From NCBI RefSeq assembly GCF_012516315.1, contig NZ_CP051185.1, forward strand, positions 6,081,363 to 6,145,362: DNA of 64,000 bases. Direction: 5' to 3'. A program made the position numbers and the translations under genes. Under the pieces are notes generated by a model. That model did no database searches. It worked only from the letters and a program-made list of their open reading frames with translations, and was not told the DNA's origin. Origin of the DNA: Limnospira fusiformis SAG 85.79 (lineage in GTDB: Bacteria > Cyanobacteriota > Cyanobacteriia > Cyanobacteriales > Microcoleaceae). Below are positions 19,468-28,148 of the stretch, in pieces. Every line of letters starts with the position of its first letter. Position 1 is the first letter of the stretch.

Positions 19468-20274
19468 ATGATGTTTTCCTCAGCATATAAATACCAAGTA
19501 AATCAATGGTATTTTCGACCGACAGATGTATTTCTAGCCTCCTATCCACGTTCTGGTAATACTTGGATGCGATTGTTACTTAGTGATGTAATTAAACAAT
19601 TGGGGGGGGAAACAACACAGCCAGGAGGTAATGTGATCCCAGATGTTTATAAGGTTGATATTGAAGACTGGTATCGCAACCCTCGGATTAAAATTCCGTT
19701 TCGGATTATTAAAACCCATGAACCATTCGACCTAATTTCAGATTATCGAATTATCTACCTATTTCGACATCCTGCTGATTGTCTTTGTTCCTACTATCAC
19801 TATCAACTAAGGTCGCCTAAGTTTCGGAAAAATAACTCGGGGATAGATGAGTTTTGTCTGAATTTAATCAATCAATGGTGTGGTCATATTAACAGTTATT
19901 TAGAAGCTGCAAAAACTGACAGCGATCGCCTTTTATTTGTCAGCTATGAATCCCTAAATAATAACCCGGTTGAATCTCTCAAAAATGCCTGCATTTTTAT
20001 GGATTTAGATATCACAGAATCTCAGGCTAAAATTGCCGTCACTAATCAACAATTCCGGCAACTTAAAAGTCTCAGTCAGCGGGGAGATAGCCAAACTCTA
20101 GGATTTGCGGAAAACGGCGGATATCAAAACTTCTTTCGGCGCGGTGAAATCAACTCATCGGCACAAGAATTGTCGGGAAACACCCGCGAAACTATCAACC
20201 ATAAATCCCAGAATCTTGACAATCAAATGAGGGAACTGGAGTCACAAAAAGTCACAAATATTAATAGTAATTAA
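19468..20274 (+). CDS. Sulfotransferase family protein
   Basis: This is a predicted PAPS-dependent sulfotransferase of about 268 residues. The 5'-phosphosulfate loop YPRSGNTW is near residue 25, and the 3'-phosphate motif is in YLFRHPADCLCSYY near 97-110. A conserved KTHEP follows the first motif as in bacterial relatives. The C-terminal ~35 residues are polar and not conserved. The acceptor could be a lipid, polysaccharide or small molecule. Two adjacent ATG codons at 19468/19471 are the preferred start; the frame could also begin at a GTG at 19387. It follows glgA by 113 bp, and sulfation of an exopolysaccharide is a possible but unproven role. Confidence 0.75.
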   Translation: MMFSSAYKYQVNQWYFRPTDVFLASYPRSGNTWMRLLLSDVIKQLGGETTQPGGNVIPDVYKVDIEDWYRNPRIKIPFRIIKTHEPFDLISDYRIIYLFRHPADCLCSYYHYQLRSPKFRKNNSGIDEFCLNLINQWCGHINSYLEAAKTDSDRLLFVSYESLNNNPVESLKNACIFMDLDITESQAKIAVTNQQFRQLKSLSQRGDSQTLGFAENGGYQNFFRRGEINSSAQELSGNTRETINHKSQNLDNQMRELESQKVTNINSN

Positions 20275-20433
20275 GAGTCGATAAGGTGCTATCTATGTCA
20301 TAATTAATCCCAGAAAAGTTTAACGGAGATAGATGACAGCTAAAACAGGATTGACGAAAAGTGCATAAATTGTTTTAGTATATCAAAATGGATAACCCTA
20401 TTATTATATCAATGGCAGAGCAGGTGCATACTC

Positions 20434-21579
20434 ATGGATTTACTATCCCATCAGTTTATCAGCTATTTTGAGCCAGAACAGGCGGATAAACTTTGTCAGT
20501 TGGCTATTGTCGAATACTACCCAGAAGGAAGCCTAATTTTTGAAGAAGGCGAAGTTCCCGACTACTTATATTTAGTGCTAACGGGGGAAGTAGAGTTTAG
20601 TAAGTCCACAGGAGGCGATCGCTATCAGGTGGTAACAGTAGCTAGACCCAATAGCTTTTTTGGTGAATTTGGGGTCTTAGACGGACAGCCACGCAGTGCG
20701 AGAGCGATCGCTACACTAGGGGGAGCTACCCTAGCTAAAATCTCACGGGATAACCTAATCACCATTCTCCAAGACGCAAAGGGTCAAGTAGTCCTCAAGC
20801 TATTCGGCTATATTACCCAACAACTGCGAAACACCACCAACGAGTATGTCAACCAAATGGTTCACAAGCAGAAAATGGAACTATTGGGGGAAATGGTCAA
20901 CACCATTGTACACGATTTTCGCAGCCCCTTCACAGGTATTCAGCTTTCTAGTTCCATGATTCGGGAACTACACCCGGACGAAGAAACCGAGGAATGGTGC
21001 GATCTAATTTCCATGCAAATTCAACGGATGTTAGGAATGGCTGAAGAAGTCCTAGAATTTAGTCGGGGAAGCACCAGCCTGCTCTTAAAACCCGTGGCTA
21101 TAGAGGAGATTATACAGCAGTTTGAAAAGTTAAACCGAGTCTATTTACACTCCTCTGATGTAGAATTGGTCATTGATATTCCTGACGGAATCTACGTCCT
21201 AGCTGACCTTAACAAGATTATACGGGTGTTACAGAACTTGGTCAGCAATGCAGTGGAGGCCTTTCCTAATTCACAGGGAAAGATTATCATCACTGCTACC
21301 ACTCAAGATAATTGGGGGGTGATTATGGTTAAAGATAACGGAACGGGTATTCCCAAAGCTATTCAAGAACATCTATTTGATGCCTTTGTCACCTATGGAA
21401 AACAGGGAGGAACAGGTTTAGGAACAGCGATCGCCAAATCCATTGTCGAAGCTCATGGCGGCGCGATTAGCTTTGAATCAACCGCCGGAGCAGGAACTAC
21501 ATTTTGGATTCGTCTACCTTTGAACAGTGGCGATCCCAATATGCAGTCCCCAACCCTCAAACAAGTAAATATTGGTTGA
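20434..21579 (+). CDS. Cyclic-nucleotide-binding sensor histidine kinase
   Basis: This 381-residue soluble kinase has a CRP-type cNMP-binding domain at about 5-130. The phosphate-binding cassette FFGEFGVLDGQPRSARA is at about 75-91, with Glu78 and Arg87 in the positions that bind cAMP ribose and phosphate. A linker leads to a HisKA domain with H-box IVHDFRSP (His160). A HATPase domain follows with NLVSNAVEA, DNGTGIP and GGTGLG motifs. The arrangement implies kinase output controlled by cAMP (or cGMP). No partner response regulator is next to it, but an adenylate cyclase lies 14 kb upstream. No transmembrane segment is seen. Confidence 0.88.
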   Translation: MDLLSHQFISYFEPEQADKLCQLAIVEYYPEGSLIFEEGEVPDYLYLVLTGEVEFSKSTGGDRYQVVTVARPNSFFGEFGVLDGQPRSARAIATLGGATLAKISRDNLITILQDAKGQVVLKLFGYITQQLRNTTNEYVNQMVHKQKMELLGEMVNTIVHDFRSPFTGIQLSSSMIRELHPDEETEEWCDLISMQIQRMLGMAEEVLEFSRGSTSLLLKPVAIEEIIQQFEKLNRVYLHSSDVELVIDIPDGIYVLADLNKIIRVLQNLVSNAVEAFPNSQGKIIITATTQDNWGVIMVKDNGTGIPKAIQEHLFDAFVTYGKQGGTGLGTAIAKSIVEAHGGAISFESTAGAGTTFWIRLPLNSGDPNMQSPTLKQVNIG

Positions 21580-21592
21580 TTTTCAAGGATGA

Positions 21593-22267
21593 TTATATAT
21601 CCAAAACCTCAAAATCTGTTTGACCATAGGCCATTTGGCGATCGATAGCTGAGAGAATTTTATTATTAGCCTGATCCGAGTGCAAGCAGGCGCAAGCCAA
21701 AGCCGCCACATCAGCGCGGTGGATAGTTCCCGCGACTCGGTAATCCTCCGTTAGCACACCATTTCCCGTCGCTGGTTCGGACTTTAACCCTCCCGGACGG
21801 ATAATAGTATAGGTGAGGCCACTATTAATCAGATGTTCCTCGGCTTTTTCCTTTTCTATCAAGACTGATTTCAGGGTTTCCATAGCCTGGGGAGGGAGAG
21901 CTACAGCACTTTGACCGCTACCAATGGAGGAAATTAGGATAAATTTTCCTACATTAGCTTTCACGGCTGCATCAATCAGGTTACGATTCCCCAAATAATC
22001 AGCCCTTTGACCGTCTTTCGGTAAACCGCCAATGGTGCTAATCATGGCAGAAATAGCCGGCCCGTCTGTCACAGCCTGTTCAACGGCGGCCAGATCGAGA
22101 GCATCTCCCATGACAATTTCAATCCCCATTCTTTCGAGTTCTGGTCCGCTGGATGGCGATCGTAATAATGCCCTAACCTTTACTTGTCCTCCCCTCAGAC
22201 AATTGGCAATTTCCCGACCTACACCCCGACTCGCACCCGCGAGAAAAATACAAGATTCAGAATTCAT
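21593..22267 (-). CDS. NAD(P)-binding atypical SDR family protein
   Basis: This is a 224-residue Rossmann-fold protein. The N-terminal dinucleotide site reads LAGASRGVGREIA (about 9-21), close to the GxxGxxG of atypical short-chain dehydrogenases. MGDALD near 54-59 binds adenine in relatives. The FILISSIGSG segment near 109 and TYTIIRPGGL near 152 mark the NmrA/HSCARG-like subgroup. The canonical YxxxK catalytic pair is not evident, so it may be a redox sensor or regulator rather than an oxidoreductase. It converges on the cNMP-kinase gene with 13 bp between stops. Confidence 0.75.
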   Translation of the reverse strand: MNSESCIFLAGASRGVGREIANCLRGGQVKVRALLRSPSSGPELERMGIEIVMGDALDLAAVEQAVTDGPAISAMISTIGGLPKDGQRADYLGNRNLIDAAVKANVGKFILISSIGSGQSAVALPPQAMETLKSVLIEKEKAEEHLINSGLTYTIIRPGGLKSEPATGNGVLTEDYRVAGTIHRADVAALACACLHSDQANNKILSAIDRQMAYGQTDFEVLDI

Positions 22268-22672
22268 CTATTTACTAAAATCGTTTATCAATTATCCATT
22301 ATCAATTATCCATTATCCCTTGTCCTCAAATACCCCCAAATATAATTTTTGCTAATTTTTACGACTCAATGGATTTAAATTTCAAAATATTGTTAAGAAT
22401 TAATACAATTTAATTGAAAATATCTCGCAAATAGTTGACGAGATTATAGGGGTTATGGTATCATCGGATAAATCGTTACCAAGGGCCTCTTGTGTCTAGG
22501 CGCAAAAAAAAAGCCTAAAGCCCCGATTATGTCGGGGTTAGGATTATTCTACGACCAAAATTAAAAATTCACGATGCACGAGTTTTGCGGGACTAAGGCG
22601 ATCGCCATTTTTAGGAGTCTTGACAAAAACCACATTGTGTGCATATCTGAATCGTCGATGGGGATCAGTGAA
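22268..22672. other. 405-bp intergenic region with short repeats, a candidate promoter and a terminator
   Basis: About 22283-22320 holds two head-to-tail copies of a 14-bp AT-rich unit (ATTATCCATTATCA). Around 22434-22463 a TTGACG and a TATCAT spaced by 18 bases form a candidate plus-strand promoter. A transcript from it would run into the hairpin region at 22504-22542. No convincing gene is seen. It lies between the start of the SDR gene and the end of the stomatin gene, so it should hold the SDR promoter, which I cannot pinpoint. Confidence 0.35.
22504..22542 (-). terminator. Intrinsic terminator of the nfeD-stomatin unit
   Basis: The 13- and 11-base arms CCTAAAGCCCCGA and TCGGGGTTAGG pair across a five-base loop, and nine A residues (22504-22512) precede the stem on the plus strand. 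Read on the minus strand this is a strong GC stem followed by nine T residues. It lies about 130 bases past the stomatin stop codon. Confidence 0.8.
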
Positions 22673-23596
22673 TTAAGAACTAGGGGTATCAGAAATCAGA
22701 GATCTCATACCTTCGAGAGTGGCGGGGATAGATCGCGGGTCCATAAACATGACCTTGCTGCTATCACTATTACCGATAGTAGCTCCCATCTCAATATAGT
22801 TTTGGGCTAACAGATATTGCAAGGCTTCCCGTGCTTCCGGGTCACTTTGGAGAGTCTTAGTTAGAATTTGGATAGCTTCCGCCGTCGCATGGGCTTTGAG
22901 AACCTGAGATTGACGTTGTGCTTGAGCCTCGAGTACCACAGCCTTTTGTTGAGCTTCAGCAGCTAAAACTTGCGCCTCAGCCCGACCTTTAGCGGAGTTA
23001 ACAGCAGATTCTCGTTCTCCTTCGGAAGCCAGAATAGCAGCGCGTTTTTGTCGTTCCGCAGACATCTGCAATTCCATAGCATCCATTACCGCCTTAGTAG
23101 GGCAAATATCGCGCAATTCCACCCGTGTGACTTTCACACCCCAGGGGTCAGTAGCGATATCCAATTCCCGCAATAGCATTTCATTAACTTCTGTGCGCGC
23201 GGTGAAAGTTTGATCAAGTTCTAGTTTTCCCATTTCGGAACGGATCTGGGTTCGCACCATATTTTCCATAGCAGCCTGTAGGTTATTCACCTTATAGCAG
23301 GCTTTTTCCAAATCCATAATCCGCCAATAAACGACAGCATCAACGCTAATGGAAACATTATCGCGGGTAATACATTTTTGGGGAGGAATATCAAGGACTT
23401 GTTCCCGGACAGTTTCCCGATAAGCCACCCGATCCAAGAAAGGGACAAGAAAGTTTAAACCCGGATCTAAGGTACGGCCATTATACTTACCGAGGCTTTC
23501 GACTAAGGCTTTATCGCCCTGATTAATAATTTTGACAGAACCTGCCAGTGTCGAGCCACCGAAGAGTAAAATAATGATCAAAAATAGCTGTTCCAT
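22673..23596 (-). CDS. SPFH/band-7 (stomatin-like) membrane protein
   Basis: This 307-residue protein has one N-terminal transmembrane helix (about 2-20), a band-7 domain (about 22-185; for example LDPGLNFLVPFLDRV and the DNVSISVDAVVYWRI strand), then an Ala/Glu/Lys-rich coiled coil (about 190-260). It should oligomerise at the membrane. Slipin/stomatin proteins pair with NfeD proteins; here an nfeD gene lies 81 bp upstream on the same strand. The role is probably membrane microdomain organisation or protease control, inferred from the family. Transcription should end at the hairpin at 22504-22542. Confidence 0.9.
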   Translation of the reverse strand: MEQLFLIIILLFGGSTLAGSVKIINQGDKALVESLGKYNGRTLDPGLNFLVPFLDRVAYRETVREQVLDIPPQKCITRDNVSISVDAVVYWRIMDLEKACYKVNNLQAAMENMVRTQIRSEMGKLELDQTFTARTEVNEMLLRELDIATDPWGVKVTRVELRDICPTKAVMDAMELQMSAERQKRAAILASEGERESAVNSAKGRAEAQVLAAEAQQKAVVLEAQAQRQSQVLKAHATAEAIQILTKTLQSDPEAREALQYLLAQNYIEMGATIGNSDSSKVMFMDPRSIPATLEGMRSLISDTPSS

Positions 23597-23677
23597 GGTT
23601 GATTTTCCTCTAGTGTTAAATTCGGATGAGCATATTTCTACAGCTTGACCAGGATAGACTTCTGACCAATCAAGTAG

Positions 23678-24106
23678 TTAGGAATTGATTAACTTTTCAG
23701 GAACGACAATTAAGGTATTTCCTTCTCGATTGACAACCAGGACCTTTTGTCCAGGAGCGATCGCATATTCTCCCTCGGAACGTGCCCGCCAAGAAATCCC
23801 ATCATAAATTACCCGTCCGGTTTGTCCCGGCAAAATTTCCGTCAAAGTTTCAGCCTCTGTTGCTTCTTCCAGGATAGCAACCCGACGGTGTGGCAATAAA
23901 CGGCGCATTACCATTATAGATGCCACGGATAATATCATCCAGAGAGCTATTTGTATGGGAACATTAGGCAAGATCAAAGAGATCGCAGCCACTACCAAGG
24001 CACTTACGCCCATCATAAACTCGACAAAGGCCGTAGGAAGAAATAACTCCATCAAACATAACACGGCCCCGGCCAGCAACCAAACGAGTGTAGGATTGGC
24101 AAACAT
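23678..24106 (-). CDS. NfeD-family membrane protein
   Basis: This 142-residue protein has three or four hydrophobic segments (about 5-25, 28-47, 50-68) followed by a C-terminal OB-fold-like NfeD domain (about 85-140, with LPGQTGRVIYDG and APGQKVLVVNREG). It is the short NfeD form without a protease domain. It is encoded just before the stomatin-like gene and the two are probably cotranscribed. IS607 copy B begins 82 bp upstream of its start, which may have separated it from its native promoter. Confidence 0.85.
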   Translation of the reverse strand: MFANPTLVWLLAGAVLCLMELFLPTAFVEFMMGVSALVVAAISLILPNVPIQIALWMILSVASIMVMRRLLPHRRVAILEEATEAETLTEILPGQTGRVIYDGISWRARSEGEYAIAPGQKVLVVNREGNTLIVVPEKLINS

Positions 24107-24268
24107 CGATTTAACAAGCCTCCCGGTAATTTAGGGCGCTAGAGTTGATAGCGCAAATTTGATGATTAATGGATTGCTATGATCAACAGGAGCATGATTT
24201 AATCACAAATTCGGTTAATATTTTAGGGCAATACAGTATAATAAGCGAGAAGGGTTGAGGATAAACCT

Positions 24269-24874
24269 ATTGCCAAATATGTCAAACCCAAGGAAGCGGC
24301 CTAAATCCTTGGAGTCCATGAAAGAACACTCCGCAGATGGGACGACAATGGCTCAATCGACACCATCAGAACCCCCGCTGGGCAACGACGATACAACGTT
24401 GAGTGATATACTGCCAAATCAGGCAGTGACAAACGCAAAGTCGTTATCTATGCCAGAGTTAGTAGCCGCGCCCAGCAGTCAGACCTCAACCGACAGGTGG
24501 CCGCACTGTCCAACCTCTACCCCGAAGCAGAAGTCGTCTCAGAAATCGGAGGCGGGCTCAACTTCAAGGGAAAGAAAATGCTGGCCTGACTGGGACATCA
24601 TTTGTCAGGAGATGTCGGCATGGTTGTCGTTGCCCACAAAGACTGATTGGCAATATGGGGATTTGACTTGTTTCGATGGCTCTGTGAGCAAAACAGTTGC
24701 TCACTCATGGTTCTCAACGAGACAAGTCTCAGTCCAGAACCAGAAATGGTTGAGGACATCCTCGCCATCCTCCACTGCTTCAGTTCCCGATTATACGGAT
24801 TGCGTAAATATAAAACTCAGGTCAAAGAAGATCCGGATTTACCCCAGCCCCGAGCTAAATCAAGTCTGGCGCAA
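24269..24874 (+). pseudogene. tnpA: IS607 serine recombinase remnant (copy B)
   Basis: Aligned codon by codon with copy A, this frame has TAA at codon 12 (24302), TGA at codon 107 (24587) and TGA at codon 126 (24644). The terminal TAA is changed to CAA. Total length is unchanged, so the damage is by point mutation only. It cannot make a functional recombinase; mobility would need a recombinase supplied in trans, for example from copy A. Confidence 0.88.
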
Positions 24875-25946
24875 ATGGTTGGCCGCTTGTCGGTATTGCT
24901 ACAACCAAGCAATTGCATTATCCCGGAGTGGTAAACGACTAAGCAAGTTAAAGTTACGCAATAAAGTGATGCAGAGTGACTTACCCGAATGGGTCAAAGA
25001 AACACCCGGCCACATTCGGCAAAATGCCATCTTTGAGGCCTATCAGGCTTTGACCGCTAGTCCTGATGCAAGGTTTAGAAGTTGTCGTGACAGCTCTCAA
25101 GGGATTAAGTTCAATAATACTAATTTCTCTTCAGGGAGTTGGTATCCAAGACTAACGAAAGGATTAACTTTCATGGTTTCCGAACCCATCCCTAAAACTT
25201 GCGGGCAAGGGACTCAATTAGTCTTTGCCAAGGGGCGGTGGTTTGCGGTGTTTCCTGAACCAGTTGCCGTTACCCCAACTGACGCTACTGGCGTGATTGC
25301 ATTAGACCCGGGCGTCCGAACTTTTATGACCGGGTTTGATGGTTCACGATTTCTGGAATTGGGCTCCGGAGATATAGGACGCATTACTAGGCTATGTCAA
25401 CATTTGGATGATTTGATGAGCCGAATCGCCAAGGAACCCTGTCGTTCAAGAAGGCGACGGATGAGGCAAGCGGCTCAACGAATGAGAACCAAAATCCGCA
25501 ATCTAGTTGATGAAGCCCACAAACAAATTGCTCACTACTTGACTCATAACTACAGTATAATTTTTCTGCCGACCTTCGAGACTTCCAACATGGTTGCCAA
25601 GGTGAAGCGTCTAATCAAATCCAAGACTGCCCGAGCCATGCTGACATGGGCGCATTATCGATTCAAACTAACCCTGAGACATCAAGGGGAAATAACTGGA
25701 ACCACAGTTGTAGATGTGATGGAAGAATACACCAGCAAAACCTGTACTCACTGTGGTCATGTGCATTCCCAGCTAGGTGGCTCAAAAGTGTTCCGATGTC
25801 CGGAGTGCGGGTTCACTCTACCCAGGGACTGGAACGGTGCTTTTGGAATCTTTCTAAAAGCTTTGCGGGATACCGCCTCTGTTACCTTAACGGGTAATAG
25901 TGCTATCGTCGCATTGTCAGGCAATAGCCGGATAAATGTCGCGTAA
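24750..25946 (+). CDS. tnpB: TnpB RNA-guided nuclease (IS607-associated), copy B
   Basis: This is a 398-residue TnpB aligned without gaps to copy A. Between the two, RuvC Asp186, Glu277 and Asp360 and the four zinc Cys residues are unchanged. Differences are scattered conservative substitutions (for example Ile/Met, Asp/Glu, Arg/Lys). No stop or frameshift has appeared although the recombinase frame in the same element has four lesions. The start is placed at the TTG matching copy A. A guide for its omega RNA would be read from DNA starting at 25956, just before the PP2C gene. Confidence 0.85.
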   Translation: MRTSSPSSTASVPDYTDCVNIKLRSKKIRIYPSPELNQVWRKWLAACRYCYNQAIALSRSGKRLSKLKLRNKVMQSDLPEWVKETPGHIRQNAIFEAYQALTASPDARFRSCRDSSQGIKFNNTNFSSGSWYPRLTKGLTFMVSEPIPKTCGQGTQLVFAKGRWFAVFPEPVAVTPTDATGVIALDPGVRTFMTGFDGSRFLELGSGDIGRITRLCQHLDDLMSRIAKEPCRSRRRRMRQAAQRMRTKIRNLVDEAHKQIAHYLTHNYSIIFLPTFETSNMVAKVKRLIKSKTARAMLTWAHYRFKLTLRHQGEITGTTVVDVMEEYTSKTCTHCGHVHSQLGGSKVFRCPECGFTLPRDWNGAFGIFLKALRDTASVTLTGNSAIVALSGNSRINVA

Positions 25947-25972
25947 ATGTATCAGCTACAATTATTTTATAT

Positions 25973-28000
25973 TTGATTTTCCTGGTTGAGTCCTATCGGC
26001 AACATATCTTCAGAGTGTCTTTACATAAACTATTGCAAATCAGCAGTTCATCACCACCCCCGATCTACTGCACGAACCCGGTCTGTCCCAAACCTAGCAA
26101 TGTCTTGGGAGAGCAAATCTGTGCTACCTGTGAGACACCGTTAACCTATCGCTATTTGTGGGCGGTGGGTTCTGCGGCTCAGTCCATGCAATCGGGACAA
26201 ATAGTTGGAAACCGCTACTATGTGACGGCGCCCCAAATTTGGTTGGATACTAAGCCAGGAGTCCCTCCGGTGCTTCCCGATCGCTTATCTGATGCGATCG
26301 CATCCTATTTGTATCTGTATCCTTACCACCTCCATATTCCCAGCGTCTATGGGGTTTACAACTTCACTGCTGCTGAGGATATGGTTGAGATTGTGCTTCT
26401 GGATAATATCCCGGTTGATGATCGGGGCAATTTATACCCCTCGTTGGTAGAAGCATGGCCGGAAGCCACAGCAGTCCGTCAAGTTTACTGGCTATGGCAG
26501 ATTCTACAATTGTGGATTCCTCTGTGTGAGCAGGGAACTACCTATAGTTTACTAATTAAGCATAACCTGCGAGTAACTGGGTGGCGGGTACGATTGCGGG
26601 AGTTACATCAGCAGGGTAAGATACAACCAACCCTACGAGATCTGGCTGAGTCTTGGTCAGTTTTGATTGAAACTGCCCATCAGAGAGTCCGCCAGCCTTT
26701 ACAGGATATTGTGCAAGTCCTACGCCATAGCCCAGAAGATGCCATAGAAGCGATCGCCACTCAACTTAACCAGATCTTACTAGAACAAGCATCTGAGTTG
26801 CCCTTACATATAGCAGTAGCAGGTCAAACAGATGTGGGTATGATGCGATCGCATAATGAAGATTGTTGCTACCCCACAGCTACCGATCTCAAGCAAACCG
26901 ATATTTACCCCAATGACAGACTCATCCCCTACATGAGTTTAGTTTGTGATGGGGTGGCGGGTCATGAAGGTGGCGAAATTGCTAGTCAGTTGGCTGTCCA
27001 ATCGATTAAGCCCTTGATTCACAGTTTCATCATGGAAGTTGAGCAACAGGAAACCCTACTTTCCCCCCTGATGATCGCCCATCAACTTCAGGAAATTACC
27101 AGAGTTGTTAATAATGTCATTGCCGCCCAAAATGATGAGCAGGAACGCTCATCTAAGCAGCGCATGGGAACTACCCTAGTTATGGCACTACAACTCCCAC
27201 AACACGCTAGACGTGGCTCTGGTTTCGATTTTAACAATGCCCATGAACTTTATATTGTTAATGTCGGTGATAGTCGCGCCTATTGGATAACGCCGGAGTC
27301 TTGTCAACAGTTGACCATTGATGATGATGTTACCATCCGGGAAGTGCGTCTGGGTCGTGCTGTATACTGGGATGCTAAACAACGCCGGGATGGCGGCGCT
27401 TTAACTCAAGCCTTGGGAACCCGAGAGGCAGAATTTTTGCGCCCGGCAGTTCAACGGTTTATCATTGAGTCTGATGGTCTACTTTTGTTGTGTTCTGATG
27501 GACTCAGTGACAACCAATGGGTTGAGAAAACTTGGGCGGACTATGCGCCTTTAGTTTTACGGGGCGAAAAATCCCTAGAATCAGCGGTTCGGGATTTGAT
27601 TGAGGTGGCTAATACTCAAAATGGTCGGGATAATGTTTCGGTGGTTCTAACTTATTTTGGGGTTTCTCCTCAAAAATTGGTTCTGGTCGAACCCACTGCG
27701 ACCACTCAAGAGTCGCCACCCTTAGAGTCGGAATTTACAGCAGCATCACGCGCCTTGATGGAAGAAGAAGCTGTGACTTCTGTTGACAAGAGGGCTACTC
27801 GTCTCCAGCGATTGAAACAGGCTGTATTGATTCTGGCTTTATTGATTTTGGCGATCGCAGGTGGTTATTTAGTTTGGCGGTTAGTCTACCAAGACTCCCC
27901 CACAGACTCCCCCACGGAAACACCCACGGAAACACCCACGGAAACACCCACGGAACCCTCAACCACAGAAGTAGATTCTGCTACCTATTACATTTCCTAG
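25973..28000 (+). CDS. PP2C-type protein serine/threonine phosphatase with C-terminal membrane anchor
   Basis: This is a predicted metal-dependent phosphatase of up to 675 residues. The N-terminal region has a four-Cys zinc-ribbon-like segment (CTNPVCPKP ... ICATCETP) and a ~200-residue helical domain. The PP2C domain begins near residue 280 (TDVGMMRSHNED) with metal-binding DGVAGHEGGE near 323. It ends with SDGLSDN near 511 and NGRDNVSVVL near 550. A transmembrane helix lies near 620-640, then a tail of Thr-Pro-Thr-Glu repeats encoded by a 12-bp microrepeat (about 27914-27951). There is no ATG near the expected start; TTG 25973 or GTG 26015 must serve. The right end of IS607 copy B is 17 bases upstream, so the element may have removed the original start and promoter. 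Confidence 0.85.
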   Translation: MIFLVESYRQHIFRVSLHKLLQISSSSPPPIYCTNPVCPKPSNVLGEQICATCETPLTYRYLWAVGSAAQSMQSGQIVGNRYYVTAPQIWLDTKPGVPPVLPDRLSDAIASYLYLYPYHLHIPSVYGVYNFTAAEDMVEIVLLDNIPVDDRGNLYPSLVEAWPEATAVRQVYWLWQILQLWIPLCEQGTTYSLLIKHNLRVTGWRVRLRELHQQGKIQPTLRDLAESWSVLIETAHQRVRQPLQDIVQVLRHSPEDAIEAIATQLNQILLEQASELPLHIAVAGQTDVGMMRSHNEDCCYPTATDLKQTDIYPNDRLIPYMSLVCDGVAGHEGGEIASQLAVQSIKPLIHSFIMEVEQQETLLSPLMIAHQLQEITRVVNNVIAAQNDEQERSSKQRMGTTLVMALQLPQHARRGSGFDFNNAHELYIVNVGDSRAYWITPESCQQLTIDDDVTIREVRLGRAVYWDAKQRRDGGALTQALGTREAEFLRPAVQRFIIESDGLLLLCSDGLSDNQWVEKTWADYAPLVLRGEKSLESAVRDLIEVANTQNGRDNVSVVLTYFGVSPQKLVLVEPTATTQESPPLESEFTAASRALMEEEAVTSVDKRATRLQRLKQAVLILALLILAIAGGYLVWRLVYQDSPTDSPTETPTETPTETPTEPSTTEVDSATYYIS

Positions 28001-28127
28001 GCGAACCTTCAGAGGGCGGGTTGATTTATCTTATCCCTAGGAGGGAAGGATATAGGCGAACCCTCAGAGGGCGGGTTGATTTATCTTATCCCTAGGAGGG
28101 AAGGATATAGGCGAACCCGCCCCTACA
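27999..28127. repeat. 55-bp direct repeat, about 2.3 copies
   Basis: The segment beginning GCGAACC(T/C)TCAGAGG recurs at 28001 and 28056, and partially at 28111, giving a 55-bp period. It begins at the PP2C stop codon. Each unit includes GGGCGGGTTGATTTATC and CCCTAGGAGGG. No coding function is seen; the frame across it is a shadow. Confidence 0.85.
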
Positions 28128-28148
28128 TGAGATCTGGTGGAGAGTTGG

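Larger units (their letters stand above)
24188..25955 (+). mobile_element. IS607-family element, copy B (dead tnpA, open tnpB)
   Basis: This is the second full-length copy, 1768 bp, same orientation as copy A, with ends defined by the abrupt loss of similarity. The recombinase frame is disabled several times while the TnpB frame is intact. It sits between the divergent nfeD and PP2C genes. The right end is 17 bases before the first possible PP2C start codon. The two copies bracket a 6.4-kb segment (17791-24187). Confidence 0.9.

Noticed and set aside
28001..28127. Attachment-site-like repeats of an integrated element
   Set aside because: No integrase, tRNA or phage gene is adjacent, and the copies are tandem rather than bracketing DNA.
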